In this document: piece after piece, positions 25,570-34,181 of the stretch | Numbering within the stretch: position 1 is the first letter of the stretch | How the letters are laid out: each line of letters begins with the position of its first letter | Source: an uncultured Bacteroidales bacterium | GTDB lineage: Bacteria > Bacteroidota > Bacteroidia > Bacteroidales > Bacteroidaceae | Assembly (NCBI GenBank): GCA_902789725.1 | Contig: CADAPC010000001.1 | Coordinates: 62,001-126,000, forward strand | Length of the DNA stretch: 64,000 nt | Direction of reading: 5' to 3' | Program-made: the position numbers and the translations under genes | The notes under the pieces: generated by a model | Databases searched by the model: none | What the model saw: the letters and a program-made list of their open reading frames with translations, nothing else | What the model was told of the DNA's origin: nothing

Positions 25570-26832
25570 ATGAAGAGATTACTCACATTGATTTTGGTGA
25601 TTGTTCCGCTGCTCGGAATGGCACAGGACGACCTCTACTTCACCTCCTCCAAGAAGGCGAAAGAAGAGACTCAAAAACGCAACGAGGAAAGGCGAGAGGC
25701 ATTGAGGGCAACCACCACTTCAGTAGCCACCGCTCCTGCCGTGGTGGATTATAACAGCAATACACGCAGCGAGGACGAATACAACCGCCGCTATGTGTAT
25801 GGTGGACAGTATCAGAATGCTGGAGGTGCGGCCATGGACGACTCGCTGGCAGCACGGGTTGACTCGGTGGAGGAAAGCTATGCTGAATCGGAATACGACA
25901 TGGACGACCCCGAACTGGATTATCGTTTCTCGCGCCGTTTGGTGCGTTTCCACAATCCTCGGCTCTATGCCTTGGCAAGCCCCTATTACTGGGATCTCTA
26001 CTATGGCTACGGAGCATGGGACTATCTCTACGACCCCTATGACCCCTGGTACTGGCACTACGGATGGAGCTACGGATGGACTTGGGGACCATGGGACTGC
26101 TGGTATGGTGGCATTTGGGGGTGGCATCGTCCATACGCCTGGACCTATTGGGGATGGGGACCCAGCTGGAGCCGTCCCGTGTATTATGTGACTTACCATC
26201 GCAACGTGGTGCCTCGCGAGTTCAACTCTTCGCGCGGACACATGTCGGCTAACAACCGCATCCGCACTAATGCCTTGGGAAGCCGTACCAACGCTTTGGG
26301 AGGTGCTCGCACCAACGCTTTAGGGGGAGGGGCACGCACCAATGCCCTGGGAGGTGCTCGCACTAACGCTCTGGGAGGTGCTCGCACCAACGCAGTGGCC
26401 ACTCGCACCGGCGCACAAGATGGAGTGGAAACAGGCCGACGCAGCTCCAATTCGTCCTACACCGACTACACCAACGTACGCACAGGACGTACGTCAGCTG
26501 CCGCTGAGGGAGCACGTTCGCAGACATATAACCGCACTCGCGAGGGAGCCAACCAGCGCAGCACCATCACCCGTGGCAAGGGGGCAACACGCTCCTACAG
26601 CAACCAAAACAGCAGCAGCCGCACCAACTCTGTGCGCTCCTACGACAACAGCAACACGCGCACTCAAACGCAAACGCGCACCCAGACACCCACCTACAGC
26701 ACGCCTTCGCGCAGCACAATGAGTAGCGGCAGCTTTGGCGGTGGTGGCAGCGTGAGTCGAAGCGGTGGCAGCTTTGGCGGTGGCGGTGGTGGCAGCCGTG
26801 GTGGTGGAGCTGGTGGCGGTGGACGTCGTTGA
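25570..26832 (+). CDS. Secreted Trp/Tyr-rich, RTNALGG-repeat, Gly-tailed protein
   Basis: 420 aa from the ATG at 25570, which opens a signal peptide (MKRLLTLILVIVPLLGMAQ); the frame is open for 17 codons before it. I do not recognise a named domain. In order: an acidic, charged segment (to about 130); a strikingly aromatic stretch (about 131-215) with about 15 Trp and many Tyr, such as WYWHYGWSYGWTWGPWDCWY; a tandem RTNALGG repeat region (about 233-275, six units); a Thr/Arg/Ser/Asn-rich region; and a Gly/Ser tail (GGGGSVSRSGGSFGGG). Composition suggests an extracellular or cell-wall structural or adhesive protein. It is 87 bp upstream of an OmpP1-like barrel gene on the same strand and may share its transcript. 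Confidence 0.75.
   Translation: MKRLLTLILVIVPLLGMAQDDLYFTSSKKAKEETQKRNEERREALRATTTSVATAPAVVDYNSNTRSEDEYNRRYVYGGQYQNAGGAAMDDSLAARVDSVEESYAESEYDMDDPELDYRFSRRLVRFHNPRLYALASPYYWDLYYGYGAWDYLYDPYDPWYWHYGWSYGWTWGPWDCWYGGIWGWHRPYAWTYWGWGPSWSRPVYYVTYHRNVVPREFNSSRGHMSANNRIRTNALGSRTNALGGARTNALGGGARTNALGGARTNALGGARTNAVATRTGAQDGVETGRRSSNSSYTDYTNVRTGRTSAAAEGARSQTYNRTREGANQRSTITRGKGATRSYSNQNSSSRTNSVRSYDNSNTRTQTQTRTQTPTYSTPSRSTMSSGSFGGGGSVSRSGGSFGGGGGGSRGGGAGGGGRR
26266..26400. repeat. In-frame tandem repeats coding RTNALGG units
   Basis: Six imperfect units of about 18-27 bp with the core CGCACYAAYGCYYTGGGAGG encode R-T-N-A-(L/V)-G. Units differ mostly at third codon positions, which points to older duplication with selection on the protein. 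Confidence 0.85.
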
Positions 26833-26919
26833 CCGAGTGAAAAAGGCTGAAACAGACAAGGAGTGATCACTCTCTCAGAAAAAAGGACTATACACATTAT
26901 TTATATATATCAGTTGAAC

Positions 26920-28398
26920 ATGAAATCAGTAGTAAAATACGTTTTGTTAGGTGCGCTCATGGGCACTTCGGGATGGGCATACGCTCAGGACAGTTACGAT
27001 GCGCACACCATGACGAATAGCGACTTGAACGGTACGGCACGGTTTGTGTCGATGGGCGGAGCCTTGGGTGCGTTAGGTGGCGACATCAGCGTGATGAGCA
27101 CCAACCCTGCAGGCACAGGTGTTTATAGAAAGAGCGATGCTGCCATCAGCTTCAGTGGAGTGTTTGCTGGCGATGGAGCAATGGGGCACGACGGTTCGCG
27201 CATGTCGCTCGACCAGGGAGGCGTGCTGATAGCTTTCGATATGGACAACCCATCGGGCAAGGGCTTGCAGTTTGTCAACTTTGGCGTGAATTTTCAGAAG
27301 AAGCGCAACTTCCTCTTCAACCAGCACACCGACGTGCAGCATCTGGACGGTCTCTTTAGCCAGACATTCCAAATTGCCAACCTCTGCAATTATGCATACG
27401 AAAACGACTATTGGGGCACGATGGCCGACATGAGTGCATCGAAAAAGGGTGTGCATGGCGGCATACTCGACGAGACGGGCGAGTACGGCTATGCGGGCAT
27501 CGCTTCCGACCAAGCCTATTACGAGCGTGCCACCTTCGGCGCGACCATTCAGGCCGACATCAACTTCTCCTTCAACTTGAGCGACCAGTTCTTCTTGGGA
27601 GCATCGGTGGGTGTCTACGACATTGACTTTGAGCGAGAATCCTTCTATCAGGAACATGGGGTGGACGATATGGTGTTTGACCTCACCAACTGGTATAAAA
27701 CCACAGGCGACGGCTTCGATGTGAAGCTGGGCATCATCTGCCGTCCTATCGAGGATAGCCCCTTCCGCATTGGTGCTTATGTCCACACGCCCACGTGGTA
27801 CCGCATGACCGATGCCAATGGCTCCACACTCTATCAGAACGACGAGTATGTGTCGGAAGGCTACAATTCTGAGTATGACTACAAGTTCCGCACCCCTTGG
27901 AAGTTTGGGGTGAGCCTCGGGCATACGGTGGGACAGAACTTCGCCATCGGTGCCGAATATGAATTGCAGGATTTCGGCTCGGCTCATTACAGCGAGGTAG
28001 ATGGTTACAACTCTGCTTACTTCCGCAACCAGAACGCCATCACTAAGCAGGTGCTCCGCGCTCAGCACACCCTGAAGGTGGGAGCTGAATTTAAGCCTAT
28101 TGAAGCCCTTTCGTTGCGTGTGGGTTACAACTTTGTTTCCTCACCCTTCAAGAGCGATGCCTACCGAACCATTGGCTATGACGGCGCATACACGGAGACG
28201 GATTTCACCAACTGGAAGGCCATCAACCGCTTCACGGCTGGCATTGGCTATCGCTACAAGGGCGGCTATGTGGATGTAACCTATCAGTACCAGGCGCAGA
28301 AGGGCGACTTCTATGCTTTCGACGAGGTGAACCTCATCCCCACGAAGATTAACAGCAACCGCTCGCAGCTGATGGCCACACTTGGCTTCCGCTTTTGA
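26920..28398 (+). CDS. OmpP1/FadL/TodX-like outer-membrane channel
   Basis: 492 aa from the ATG at 26920 (MKSVVKYVLLGALMGTSGWAYAQ signal peptide); 19 upstream codons are open but lack signal-peptide character. The mature start contains the family hallmark NGTARFVSMGGALGALGGDISVMSTNPAG, comparable to the FadL hatch region NPAA/NPAG. The rest is a run of amphipathic beta strands with aromatic girdles, ending in LGFRF with terminal Phe, the BAM recognition signal. Members transport hydrophobic compounds; Bacteroides relatives are sometimes labelled hemin receptor without proof. Probably translated from the same message as the gene before it. Confidence 0.85.
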   Translation: MKSVVKYVLLGALMGTSGWAYAQDSYDAHTMTNSDLNGTARFVSMGGALGALGGDISVMSTNPAGTGVYRKSDAAISFSGVFAGDGAMGHDGSRMSLDQGGVLIAFDMDNPSGKGLQFVNFGVNFQKKRNFLFNQHTDVQHLDGLFSQTFQIANLCNYAYENDYWGTMADMSASKKGVHGGILDETGEYGYAGIASDQAYYERATFGATIQADINFSFNLSDQFFLGASVGVYDIDFERESFYQEHGVDDMVFDLTNWYKTTGDGFDVKLGIICRPIEDSPFRIGAYVHTPTWYRMTDANGSTLYQNDEYVSEGYNSEYDYKFRTPWKFGVSLGHTVGQNFAIGAEYELQDFGSAHYSEVDGYNSAYFRNQNAITKQVLRAQHTLKVGAEFKPIEALSLRVGYNFVSSPFKSDAYRTIGYDGAYTETDFTNWKAINRFTAGIGYRYKGGYVDVTYQYQAQKGDFYAFDEVNLIPTKINSNRSQLMATLGFRF

Positions 28399-28466
28399 AT
28401 GTTGGATTTTAATTATGAACAACGGATTTGACGGATTGTTTTTGATTTCGAATTATTTTTTGCGAC

Positions 28467-28539
28467 CACGAATCTCACGAATTTCATGAATACGAAGTGA
28501 TAGAGCCTTATTGCATTCGTGGGATTTGTGAGATTCGTG
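28467..28539. repeat. CACGAATCTCAC inverted repeat
   Basis: CACGAATCTCAC (28467-28478) and GTGAGATTCGTG (28528-28539) are exact complements, with further partial pairing (CACGAAT.../ATTCGTG) inside. Sequences with this cacgaat/attcgtg theme recur in Bacteroidetes intergenic DNA and, in decayed form, at 58080-58145 and 59704-59760 in this window. Confidence 0.6.
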
Positions 28540-28673
28540 TTCGTTAAAATAATTTTGCAGTAGAGTTTTAGCAACGCTAAAAGTTGTGCTCATTCCAACT
28601 TTTTTGACACACGCAAGGTTTTAAGTAATTGTTTTACATGGAAATGTAAAAAAATAGATAACGTACATCTTGC

Positions 28674-28739
28674 GGAGAAACACCGTTTCCGGTAAGGAGA
28701 AACGGCATATCTGATGGGGAGAAACGGCATTTCGTTTGG
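28674..28739. repeat. Three 22-bp tandem units (GGAGAAAC core)
   Basis: GGAGAAAC occurs at 28674, 28696 and 28718, exactly 22 bp apart; the second and third units share GGAGAAACGGCAT and the first has CACCGTTTCC, the complement of that motif. A fourth, shifted GGCATATCT lies at 28749-28757. Confidence 0.7.
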
Positions 28740-29105
28740 GACAATTATGGCATATCTTCTTGTTGCTGAAATCAGAAAGGGGAAAAAGGGAGTTTTTTGT
28801 TTTTTCTACAACAAAGCTACACAATATTTTGGGTGCTCACCATCTTTTTCCACTTTTTCCCAAAAATGCTTTGTAGTTCCCACTTTTCTTCATAGTTTTG
28901 CCATCAATCACCAGCAAAAGTCTCTATAGAGGTGTTGGCGTGACATTTTGGATGTATTTAATAACGCTTTAGCTGTTATTCGGTGATTCTAAAAATGTTG
29001 TGTTCCTACAATTAAGTTGAATAAATAAATTTATCAGATGTAGTTCGTGAATGTTGGTAGCTGTGATAAGTTTGATACATCAAGCAATGAGAGTCGTTCT
29101 TTACT

Positions 29106-29654
29106 TCATAATTGGCGGATGACTCGGCAGGGATTGCCTACGGCCATTGAGTCGGAAGGTATATCCTTCGTCACCACGCTGCCTGCACCGATGATACAAC
29201 GGTCGCCGATGGTTACTCCCGGACACACAGTCTCTCCACCTCCCAACCAGCAGTCTTGACCGATGGCGATTGGAGAGCACCGTTCTACAGGCTTGCGCCG
29301 TTCAACATAGTTGAAGGGATGATTCGGAGTCAGGAACTGGCAGTTCGGTCCAATCTGGGTGTTGGAGCCGATGGTGATTATGCCTCCGTCGAGCATTGTG
29401 CCGTTATAGTTGATGAACACGTTCTCGCCCAATTTAATTCCATGCCCATGGTCGCAATGAAAGGGTGGTGCTACGGTGGAAGATTTGGGAATGTCGGGAA
29501 TCAACTCTTCTATCGTCTTCCGATAGTCGGCATCCTCTGTCGTCATGGTTTGCAGTTTTGCGCAAATATGCTTGGCTCTGTAGTAGCTTGCCAAACATTC
29601 CTCGTTGGTGAAGTGGTAGAATGTTTCACTACGCATCTTTTCAAATTCAGTCAT
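29106..29654 (-). CDS. Maltose/galactoside-type sugar O-acetyltransferase
   Basis: 182 aa. N-terminal Mac-type helical segment (KMRSETFYHFTNEECLASYYRAK) and a left-handed beta-helix of hexapeptide repeats (IKLGENVFINYNGTMLDGGIITIGSNTQIG...). The catalytic His is in TPNHPFN (His112). It ends in the NPCRVIRQL loop typical of LacA/Maa. It transfers acetyl from acetyl-CoA to a sugar hydroxyl in the cytoplasm. It is 20 bp downstream of the amidohydrolase gene and in line with the aldo-keto reductase gene, so the three probably form one operon. The physiological acceptor is unknown. Confidence 0.93.
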   Translation of the reverse strand: MTEFEKMRSETFYHFTNEECLASYYRAKHICAKLQTMTTEDADYRKTIEELIPDIPKSSTVAPPFHCDHGHGIKLGENVFINYNGTMLDGGIITIGSNTQIGPNCQFLTPNHPFNYVERRKPVERCSPIAIGQDCWLGGGETVCPGVTIGDRCIIGAGSVVTKDIPSDSMAVGNPCRVIRQL

Positions 29655-29674
29655 TATTGTTACATTTTTTGTGG

Positions 29675-30655
29675 TTATTTTTCTTGAGGCAGCCCGAAAA
29701 GCCTTTCGGCATTCTTGTGCAGAATCATCTCTTTGAGGGGGGTGAGGTCTGCCTCCGTGCTGAGATACTGCTTCATGTGCTGTAGGCTCAGGGTGAGTAC
29801 CTGCGGGGCAACGTATGGAAAATCTGAGCCATAGAGCAGGTGGTGGGGTGTGGCGATGGTGAGCAGCATGCGGATGACTTCTGGAGAGTGGGCTCCTGCA
29901 AGGTCGTAGTAAAGAGTGGCAAGATTGGCCTCATAATCAATCTCGCCAACCATCTTGTTTGTCTGCATCACAGGAGTTAGCGACTTCATGCGTGGTATGG
30001 CCAATGGCAGGTAAGCGCCACAATGGGGCACCACCACCTTCAGATTGGGATGACGAGCCAGCACGTTGCGGCTTATCATGTTCGTGACGGTGCGGGTGGT
30101 CTCTGAGAGATATTCTTGCATGGCCAGCGGTGTCTGTTGCATCACTTGGCTGTTCACAGGTTCAGGGCGGTGGGGATGCAGGATGATAACCGCTTTTCGC
30201 TCGTCCAGCACGGCGAAGAGAGGGTCAAGTTCTGGTGCACCAAGATACTGACCCTGTATGTTCGTAGCTAACTTGATTCCATCGGCCTTAAGTGTGTCGA
30301 TGGCATAGATAGCTTCGCGGATGGCGGAATTGACATCAGGAAGTGGAAGGGCTGCACAGAAGAGAAAGCGGCCTGGATGCTGTTGTTTCAGTTGGGCGGC
30401 CGATTCGTTAGTTCTTCGTACTGCTTCAGCAGATGTCGGCTGTGGAGCAGCCAATGTGAGCACTGATGTGTGAATGCCCGCCTTGTCCATCCATTTCAGA
30501 TGTTCCTCGGCATCATAGTGGGGAATGGGGAACCCCTCGTCCATCAGTCGTCCCTCTGTCTCGAGGGCTGAAATAAACTCAGGAGTGATGATGTGGCTGT
30601 GCACATCTATCACGCCCTGAGCAAATGTATTTGTTGCAAGCATAAGAGCAAGCAC
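29675..30655 (-). CDS. Amidohydrolase_2 (ACMSD-like) metal-dependent hydrolase, apparently secreted
   Basis: 326 aa. A TIM-barrel amidohydrolase with the metal motif DVHSH near the start, LHPHRPEP, VVPHCG and the catalytic Asp in LYGSDFPY; this is the Amidohydro_2 pattern of decarboxylases and lactonases such as ACMSD. The N-terminus (VLALMLATNTFAQG) looks like the core and cleavage site of a signal peptide but lacks the basic n-region. The frame starts at a GTG (30655) or an ATG (30643) with an in-frame stop just upstream. An ATG at 30672 in another frame would supply a proper start, MRIN, if one base were inserted, so a frameshift is possible. Downstream of the aldo-keto reductase gene. Confidence 0.8.
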   Translation of the reverse strand: MLALMLATNTFAQGVIDVHSHIITPEFISALETEGRLMDEGFPIPHYDAEEHLKWMDKAGIHTSVLTLAAPQPTSAEAVRRTNESAAQLKQQHPGRFLFCAALPLPDVNSAIREAIYAIDTLKADGIKLATNIQGQYLGAPELDPLFAVLDERKAVIILHPHRPEPVNSQVMQQTPLAMQEYLSETTRTVTNMISRNVLARHPNLKVVVPHCGAYLPLAIPRMKSLTPVMQTNKMVGEIDYEANLATLYYDLAGAHSPEVIRMLLTIATPHHLLYGSDFPYVAPQVLTLSLQHMKQYLSTEADLTPLKEMILHKNAERLFGLPQEK

Positions 30656-30728
30656 GAATGATTTATCCTCATCCTACAGTGTATTATTCTTTAATCTTTT
30701 AATTCTTTTCCAGGCTTTTCACTTTCTG

Positions 30729-31664
30729 TCATTCCATGGAGTGTTCCCAACCGCCTCGGGTGTCGATGTTAGTGGCATCGGCCAGTTGTTCCAGCCGGGT
30801 CACTTCTTCGGTTGTCAGCTTTATCTTTTCGGCTTCGGCAGCTTCGATAACGTGCCGCTTCTTCGTGGCACCGATAATTGGTATCGTGCCTTTAACAATG
30901 GCCCAGGCAATACCAATCTGTGAACACGAGGCACCATATTTCTGCCCGATATTGGTCATTTCGTTGGTCAGCGCCTTAAGCTGTGGCAATACAGGGTTGT
31001 ACTTTTTGCCGCGATCGCTCTCTGCTGGCAAGGGGTTCTCCTTGTTATACTTGCCTGAGAGGGCGCCTTGCTCCAATACCATATAGGCCCAGAACTCGAT
31101 GCCCTGCTTGTGGCAGTAGTCGAGCACACCACCTTTTTCTGATGAACGATAAAGCAGCGAAAAATGATTCTGAACGGCTGAAACCTTGAAGCCAGCCTCG
31201 CCCAAAATCTCGTTGGAACGCTGAATTTCCTTGATATTGTGGTTTGACACACCCACGCGCTTCACCTTGCCACTTTGCAGCAGGGGTATGAGTCTGGGTG
31301 TCCAACGCTCCACATCCATTGGATTGTGAATCCAGTATATGTCGATGTAATCGCAACCCATGCGTTCGATAGAGGCATTGGCCATCTTCTCCATGTTGTT
31401 GTCGTAGAATTCAGCTATCTGCGGGGTGAACTTCGTGGAGATTTGCACGTCCTCACGTTTATACTCTTTAGCTAAAGAACCAAGAATCTTTTCAGAATCG
31501 CCCATGCCGTATGCAGTGGCTGTGTCCCAAAGAGAGAGACCTGCCTTTATAGCTGTAGTGAATACAGGTTTCAGGTTCTCCACGTCAGTCTTACTCCCAA
31601 ACACGGTGTCTCCTCCGAATGCTCCTGCGCCCCAAGCCCAGGTGCCCAATGCTATTTTAGCCAT
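30729..31664 (-). CDS. Aldo/keto reductase
   Basis: 311 aa from the ATG at 31664 (MAKIALGTWAWGAG); 19 upstream codons are open but precede the AKR fold and overlap the promoter. The catalytic tetrad is intact: Asp47, Tyr52 (LWDTATAYG), Lys78 (STKF) and His113 (YWIHNP). The C-terminal NADPH loop includes IPIIGATKKRHV. It reduces carbonyl compounds with NADPH. First gene of an operon with the amidohydrolase and acetyltransferase genes, divergent from an AraC-type regulator with 142 bp between starts, which suggests control by that regulator. Confidence 0.94.
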   Translation of the reverse strand: MAKIALGTWAWGAGAFGGDTVFGSKTDVENLKPVFTTAIKAGLSLWDTATAYGMGDSEKILGSLAKEYKREDVQISTKFTPQIAEFYDNNMEKMANASIERMGCDYIDIYWIHNPMDVERWTPRLIPLLQSGKVKRVGVSNHNIKEIQRSNEILGEAGFKVSAVQNHFSLLYRSSEKGGVLDYCHKQGIEFWAYMVLEQGALSGKYNKENPLPAESDRGKKYNPVLPQLKALTNEMTNIGQKYGASCSQIGIAWAIVKGTIPIIGATKKRHVIEAAEAEKIKLTTEEVTRLEQLADATNIDTRGGWEHSME

Positions 31665-31695
31665 AACGTCAATATTGTTTTTTAAGTTTAATTGT

Positions 31696-31704
31696 GCAAA
31701 GGTA
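31696..31704 (-). promoter_or_regulatory. -7 box of the aldo-keto reductase operon
   Basis: Minus strand TACCTTTGC, 31 nt before the ATG at 31664. This supports 31664 as the start. Confidence 0.75.
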
Positions 31705-31781
31705 TGGCGATTCCAGTACATAATGTCTATGTAATTTACTGATTAATCAACCTCGATTACAGATTCTTAATTTTTTATTGC

Positions 31782-31790
31782 TATATTTGC
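31782..31790 (+). promoter_or_regulatory. -7 box of the AraC-type regulator gene
   Basis: TATATTTGC, 16 nt before the ATG at 31807, so the message is nearly leaderless. Confidence 0.7.
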
Positions 31791-31806
31791 ACGCAAATTG
31801 TTTGAT

Positions 31807-32700
31807 ATGGAAAAGATACTACGAGTAAGAAGTGTGAACGACTACGCTCGTTACATCGGTGCACCCGTGCTGCATCCGCTTGTCTCTGTCGTTCACTATG
31901 ACGAGTTGGAGCATTGTCGCCACTCGCTCAACAACTACGATGTTTATGCTCTGTTCATCGGCGATGAAGAGCTGGAAGACTTGTCGTATGGGCAACTGCA
32001 ATACGACTTACATCGGCATGCCCTAATGTGTGTGGCTCCGGGACAGATTGGGGGTAAGGCCGATACGGGAGAAGAAATACAAACCAAGGGGTGGGCGTTG
32101 CTTTTCGATACTGAACTGCTGCGTGGCACAGAGTTGGGACGCCGTATGCCTGATTATACTTATTTCACTTATAGTGTTAGTGAGGCATTGTTGATGACCG
32201 ACGAGCAGCGGTTGAGCATCGTCAACTTGCTGGAGCAGATTCGTCAGGAATTGTTCAAAGAAGAAGATGCCCACACACTGCGCATCGTCTCCTCGCAGAT
32301 TGCTCATATGCTGGAACTTATTGCCCGATACTATGCCGTCCAGCTTTCCACATCGGTTCGGTCCACCAACTCCGACCTTTTGTCTCGTTTCGAGAATTTG
32401 CTCCATGATTATTATGTTGATAGCCTTCAGCATCAGCACGGGTTGCCCACTGTGAAATACTGTGCACAGCAGCTCTTCCTTTCGCCCAATTACTTTGGCG
32501 ACCTCATCCTCACGTTGACTGGCGATACAGCAACGTCTCATATCCGCCGCTTCCTGATGCAGCGTGCTCAGCAAATACTCCTCAGCGGGGCCACTGTCAG
32601 TGAGACGGCCGAAAGCCTTGGCTTCGAGTATCCGCAGCATTTCACTCGCTTATTTAAGAAGCACTTCGGGGTGACACCCTCTGAGTTTATTTTACGCTGA
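31807..32700 (+). CDS. AraC-family transcriptional regulator
   Basis: 297 aa from ATG 31807 (MEKILRVRSVNDYARYIG); a TTG three codons earlier is less likely. Residues 1-180 form a sensor-like domain of the AraC-binding type (VSVVHYDELEHCRHSLNNYDVYALFIGD). The C-terminal 100 residues are the double helix-turn-helix: TVKYCAQQLFLSPNYFGDLIL and SETAESLGFEYPQHFTRLFKKHFGVTPSEF. It faces the aldo-keto reductase operon and probably controls it and itself. The inducer is unknown. Confidence 0.92.
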   Translation: MEKILRVRSVNDYARYIGAPVLHPLVSVVHYDELEHCRHSLNNYDVYALFIGDEELEDLSYGQLQYDLHRHALMCVAPGQIGGKADTGEEIQTKGWALLFDTELLRGTELGRRMPDYTYFTYSVSEALLMTDEQRLSIVNLLEQIRQELFKEEDAHTLRIVSSQIAHMLELIARYYAVQLSTSVRSTNSDLLSRFENLLHDYYVDSLQHQHGLPTVKYCAQQLFLSPNYFGDLILTLTGDTATSHIRRFLMQRAQQILLSGATVSETAESLGFEYPQHFTRLFKKHFGVTPSEFILR

Positions 32701-32736
32701 ATCAGGTTAGAAAGTAATGTCAACAGGATTCAGCGT
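32694..32736. repeat. Inverted repeat over the end of the AraC gene
   Basis: ACGCTGAATC (spanning the stop codon) and GATTCAGCGT are exact complements 23 nt apart. Possibly part of transcript-end processing; no T-run. Confidence 0.45.
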
Positions 32737-32777
32737 GAGTCAGTTCTTATTTGGCGCATACAGTAATAAACGAAAAA

Positions 32778-32806
32778 TCCCGAAAGTTCGTGAAGAACTT
32801 TCGGGA
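32778..32806 (-). terminator. Terminator after the TPR protein gene
   Basis: A perfect 12-bp stem (TCCCGAAAGTTC/GAACTTTCGGGA) with a 5-nt loop, followed on the minus strand by five Ts. Confidence 0.9.
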
Positions 32807-32835
32807 CGTGTGTAATTGACAGGAACCGCTAAAGC

Positions 32836-34140
32836 TTATTTAGCCTTGTAGTATTTCTTATACTTGGCAGCCTGAGCTGTCTGCTGGGTGTTGTTGTAGA
32901 GAATGTAGAGTGATTCGCCCCACAACTCAGGGTCTTCAGGGTTCTCTTTTTCCAGCTGCAGGAAGAGGTTGATGGCCTCGTTCATGTCTTCCTTCTTTGA
33001 GCCATTGTTTTGTGCTTTCATCCATGCGGAACGTGCTGCCATGAGGAGGCACTTGTCATCGTCGGGAAAAGCTTCTTTGGCTTCAAGGAAGATAGTCTTG
33101 GCTTCATCAAATTTTTTGTTTTCGAATGCGAGTTGTCCTTCCATTAGGTAAGCGTTGACTGCTCCATCGGTGGTCTTGAACTCATTTTTCACTACTTGAG
33201 CAATTTTCTTGAAACCTTCTATGTCTCCGCTTTGGAAAAGATTCTGCATGAGGATGAGGGCAAAGTTGGCGCGTATATCGTGCATATCAGCATTGTCCTT
33301 GAGGGCTTCAAGACCTTCCTGCAGGTACTGGTTCTGCTTGGCTTTGTTGCTCTCGCGGTAGTAGTTGGAGAGGGCTTGGTAGGCAGTGGCTTTGAACTGA
33401 GTGTCCATGAGTGCTTGGTAAACTTCCACAATAGTAGCTTCTGGTGTGCCAGGGATGTTGAAGTAAGATTGGGCACGGAAGGCTTTTGCGTAGGTGATCC
33501 AGTCCTTGAGGTTCTCATGCTTGAAATCGCTCATCAGGTGAGACTTCTCCATTGTGTTGAGGAAAAGTTCGGCATACTTCACACCTTCCTTGAGTTCCTC
33601 TGGCTTGTCGCTGTTGGAGAGGTTCTGTGCTGCTTGCAACAATTGTGTGGCAGCATTGACGCCCATGATTTGGAATTTGGTGTGATTTGCCTTAACCACC
33701 TCAGGCTTAGCCTTGGGGTCGAGCTGGATGAGTGAGTCGTACTTGCAGGTGCTGTCGAGAAGTTTGATGGAGAGTGCCAGAAAGTCGGTCTTAATTTTCT
33801 CATTGTCAGGGTCGGCCTTTACCTCATTCTCTTGCTTTTTGTAGTATTCGTAAAGAATGTTGGTGGCTATTTCCCAGGTGTCAGCATCGTCTTTTGTGTA
33901 CTGGTTCTGCATGGCGGACTCAATGAGTTCGCGAGCCGAAGCCAGTTTTTCGAAGTCTGTCTCTTTACGACCATACTGCTCGTTGGGGATAGACATCTCG
34001 TAGGTGTTCCTTGCTTTTTTCAGTGTCGATGCAGCCTCTTTTCTGGCTGCCTTCTCTGCCTTGAGGGCTTCCTTGTCCTGTGCTATTGACGTGTTGCAGA
34101 CGAGGAAAAGGCATACCATTATCAAAACAAATTTCTTCAT
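32836..34140 (-). CDS. Secreted tetratricopeptide-repeat protein downstream of gyrA
   Basis: 434 aa with a signal peptide (MKKFVLIMVCLFLVCNTSIAQ) and then a Lys/Ala/Glu-rich helix (ALKAEKAARKEAASTLKKARN). The rest is nearly all helical, with degenerate TPR-like pairs such as AYLMEGQLAFENKKFDEAKTIFLEAKEAFPDD near the C-terminus. Periplasmic. The function is unknown, but the family is a regular neighbour of gyrA in Bacteroidales as I recall. It begins 41 bp after the gyrA stop and ends at a strong terminator, so it is the last gene of the gyrA transcript. Confidence 0.8.
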   Translation of the reverse strand: MKKFVLIMVCLFLVCNTSIAQDKEALKAEKAARKEAASTLKKARNTYEMSIPNEQYGRKETDFEKLASARELIESAMQNQYTKDDADTWEIATNILYEYYKKQENEVKADPDNEKIKTDFLALSIKLLDSTCKYDSLIQLDPKAKPEVVKANHTKFQIMGVNAATQLLQAAQNLSNSDKPEELKEGVKYAELFLNTMEKSHLMSDFKHENLKDWITYAKAFRAQSYFNIPGTPEATIVEVYQALMDTQFKATAYQALSNYYRESNKAKQNQYLQEGLEALKDNADMHDIRANFALILMQNLFQSGDIEGFKKIAQVVKNEFKTTDGAVNAYLMEGQLAFENKKFDEAKTIFLEAKEAFPDDDKCLLMAARSAWMKAQNNGSKKEDMNEAINLFLQLEKENPEDPELWGESLYILYNNTQQTAQAAKYKKYYKAK

Positions 34141-34181
34141 AATTGAAACGGTTTTAATAGATTTATAAATCAGGTTAATTG

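Larger units (their letters stand above)
28399..29105. other. 707-bp convergent intergenic region rich in repeats
   Basis: Between the OmpP1-like gene (+) and an acetyltransferase gene (-). It contains an inverted repeat (28467-28539), a three-unit 22-bp tandem array (28674-28739) and A/T-rich DNA to 29105. The one longer frame here, 67 codons on the minus strand, has no start context, homology I recognise or domain. Confidence 0.6.

Noticed and set aside
28621..28824. 67-codon minus-strand frame in the repeat-rich intergenic region
   Set aside because: It is made partly of the 22-bp repeats, has no start signal and no recognised domain.
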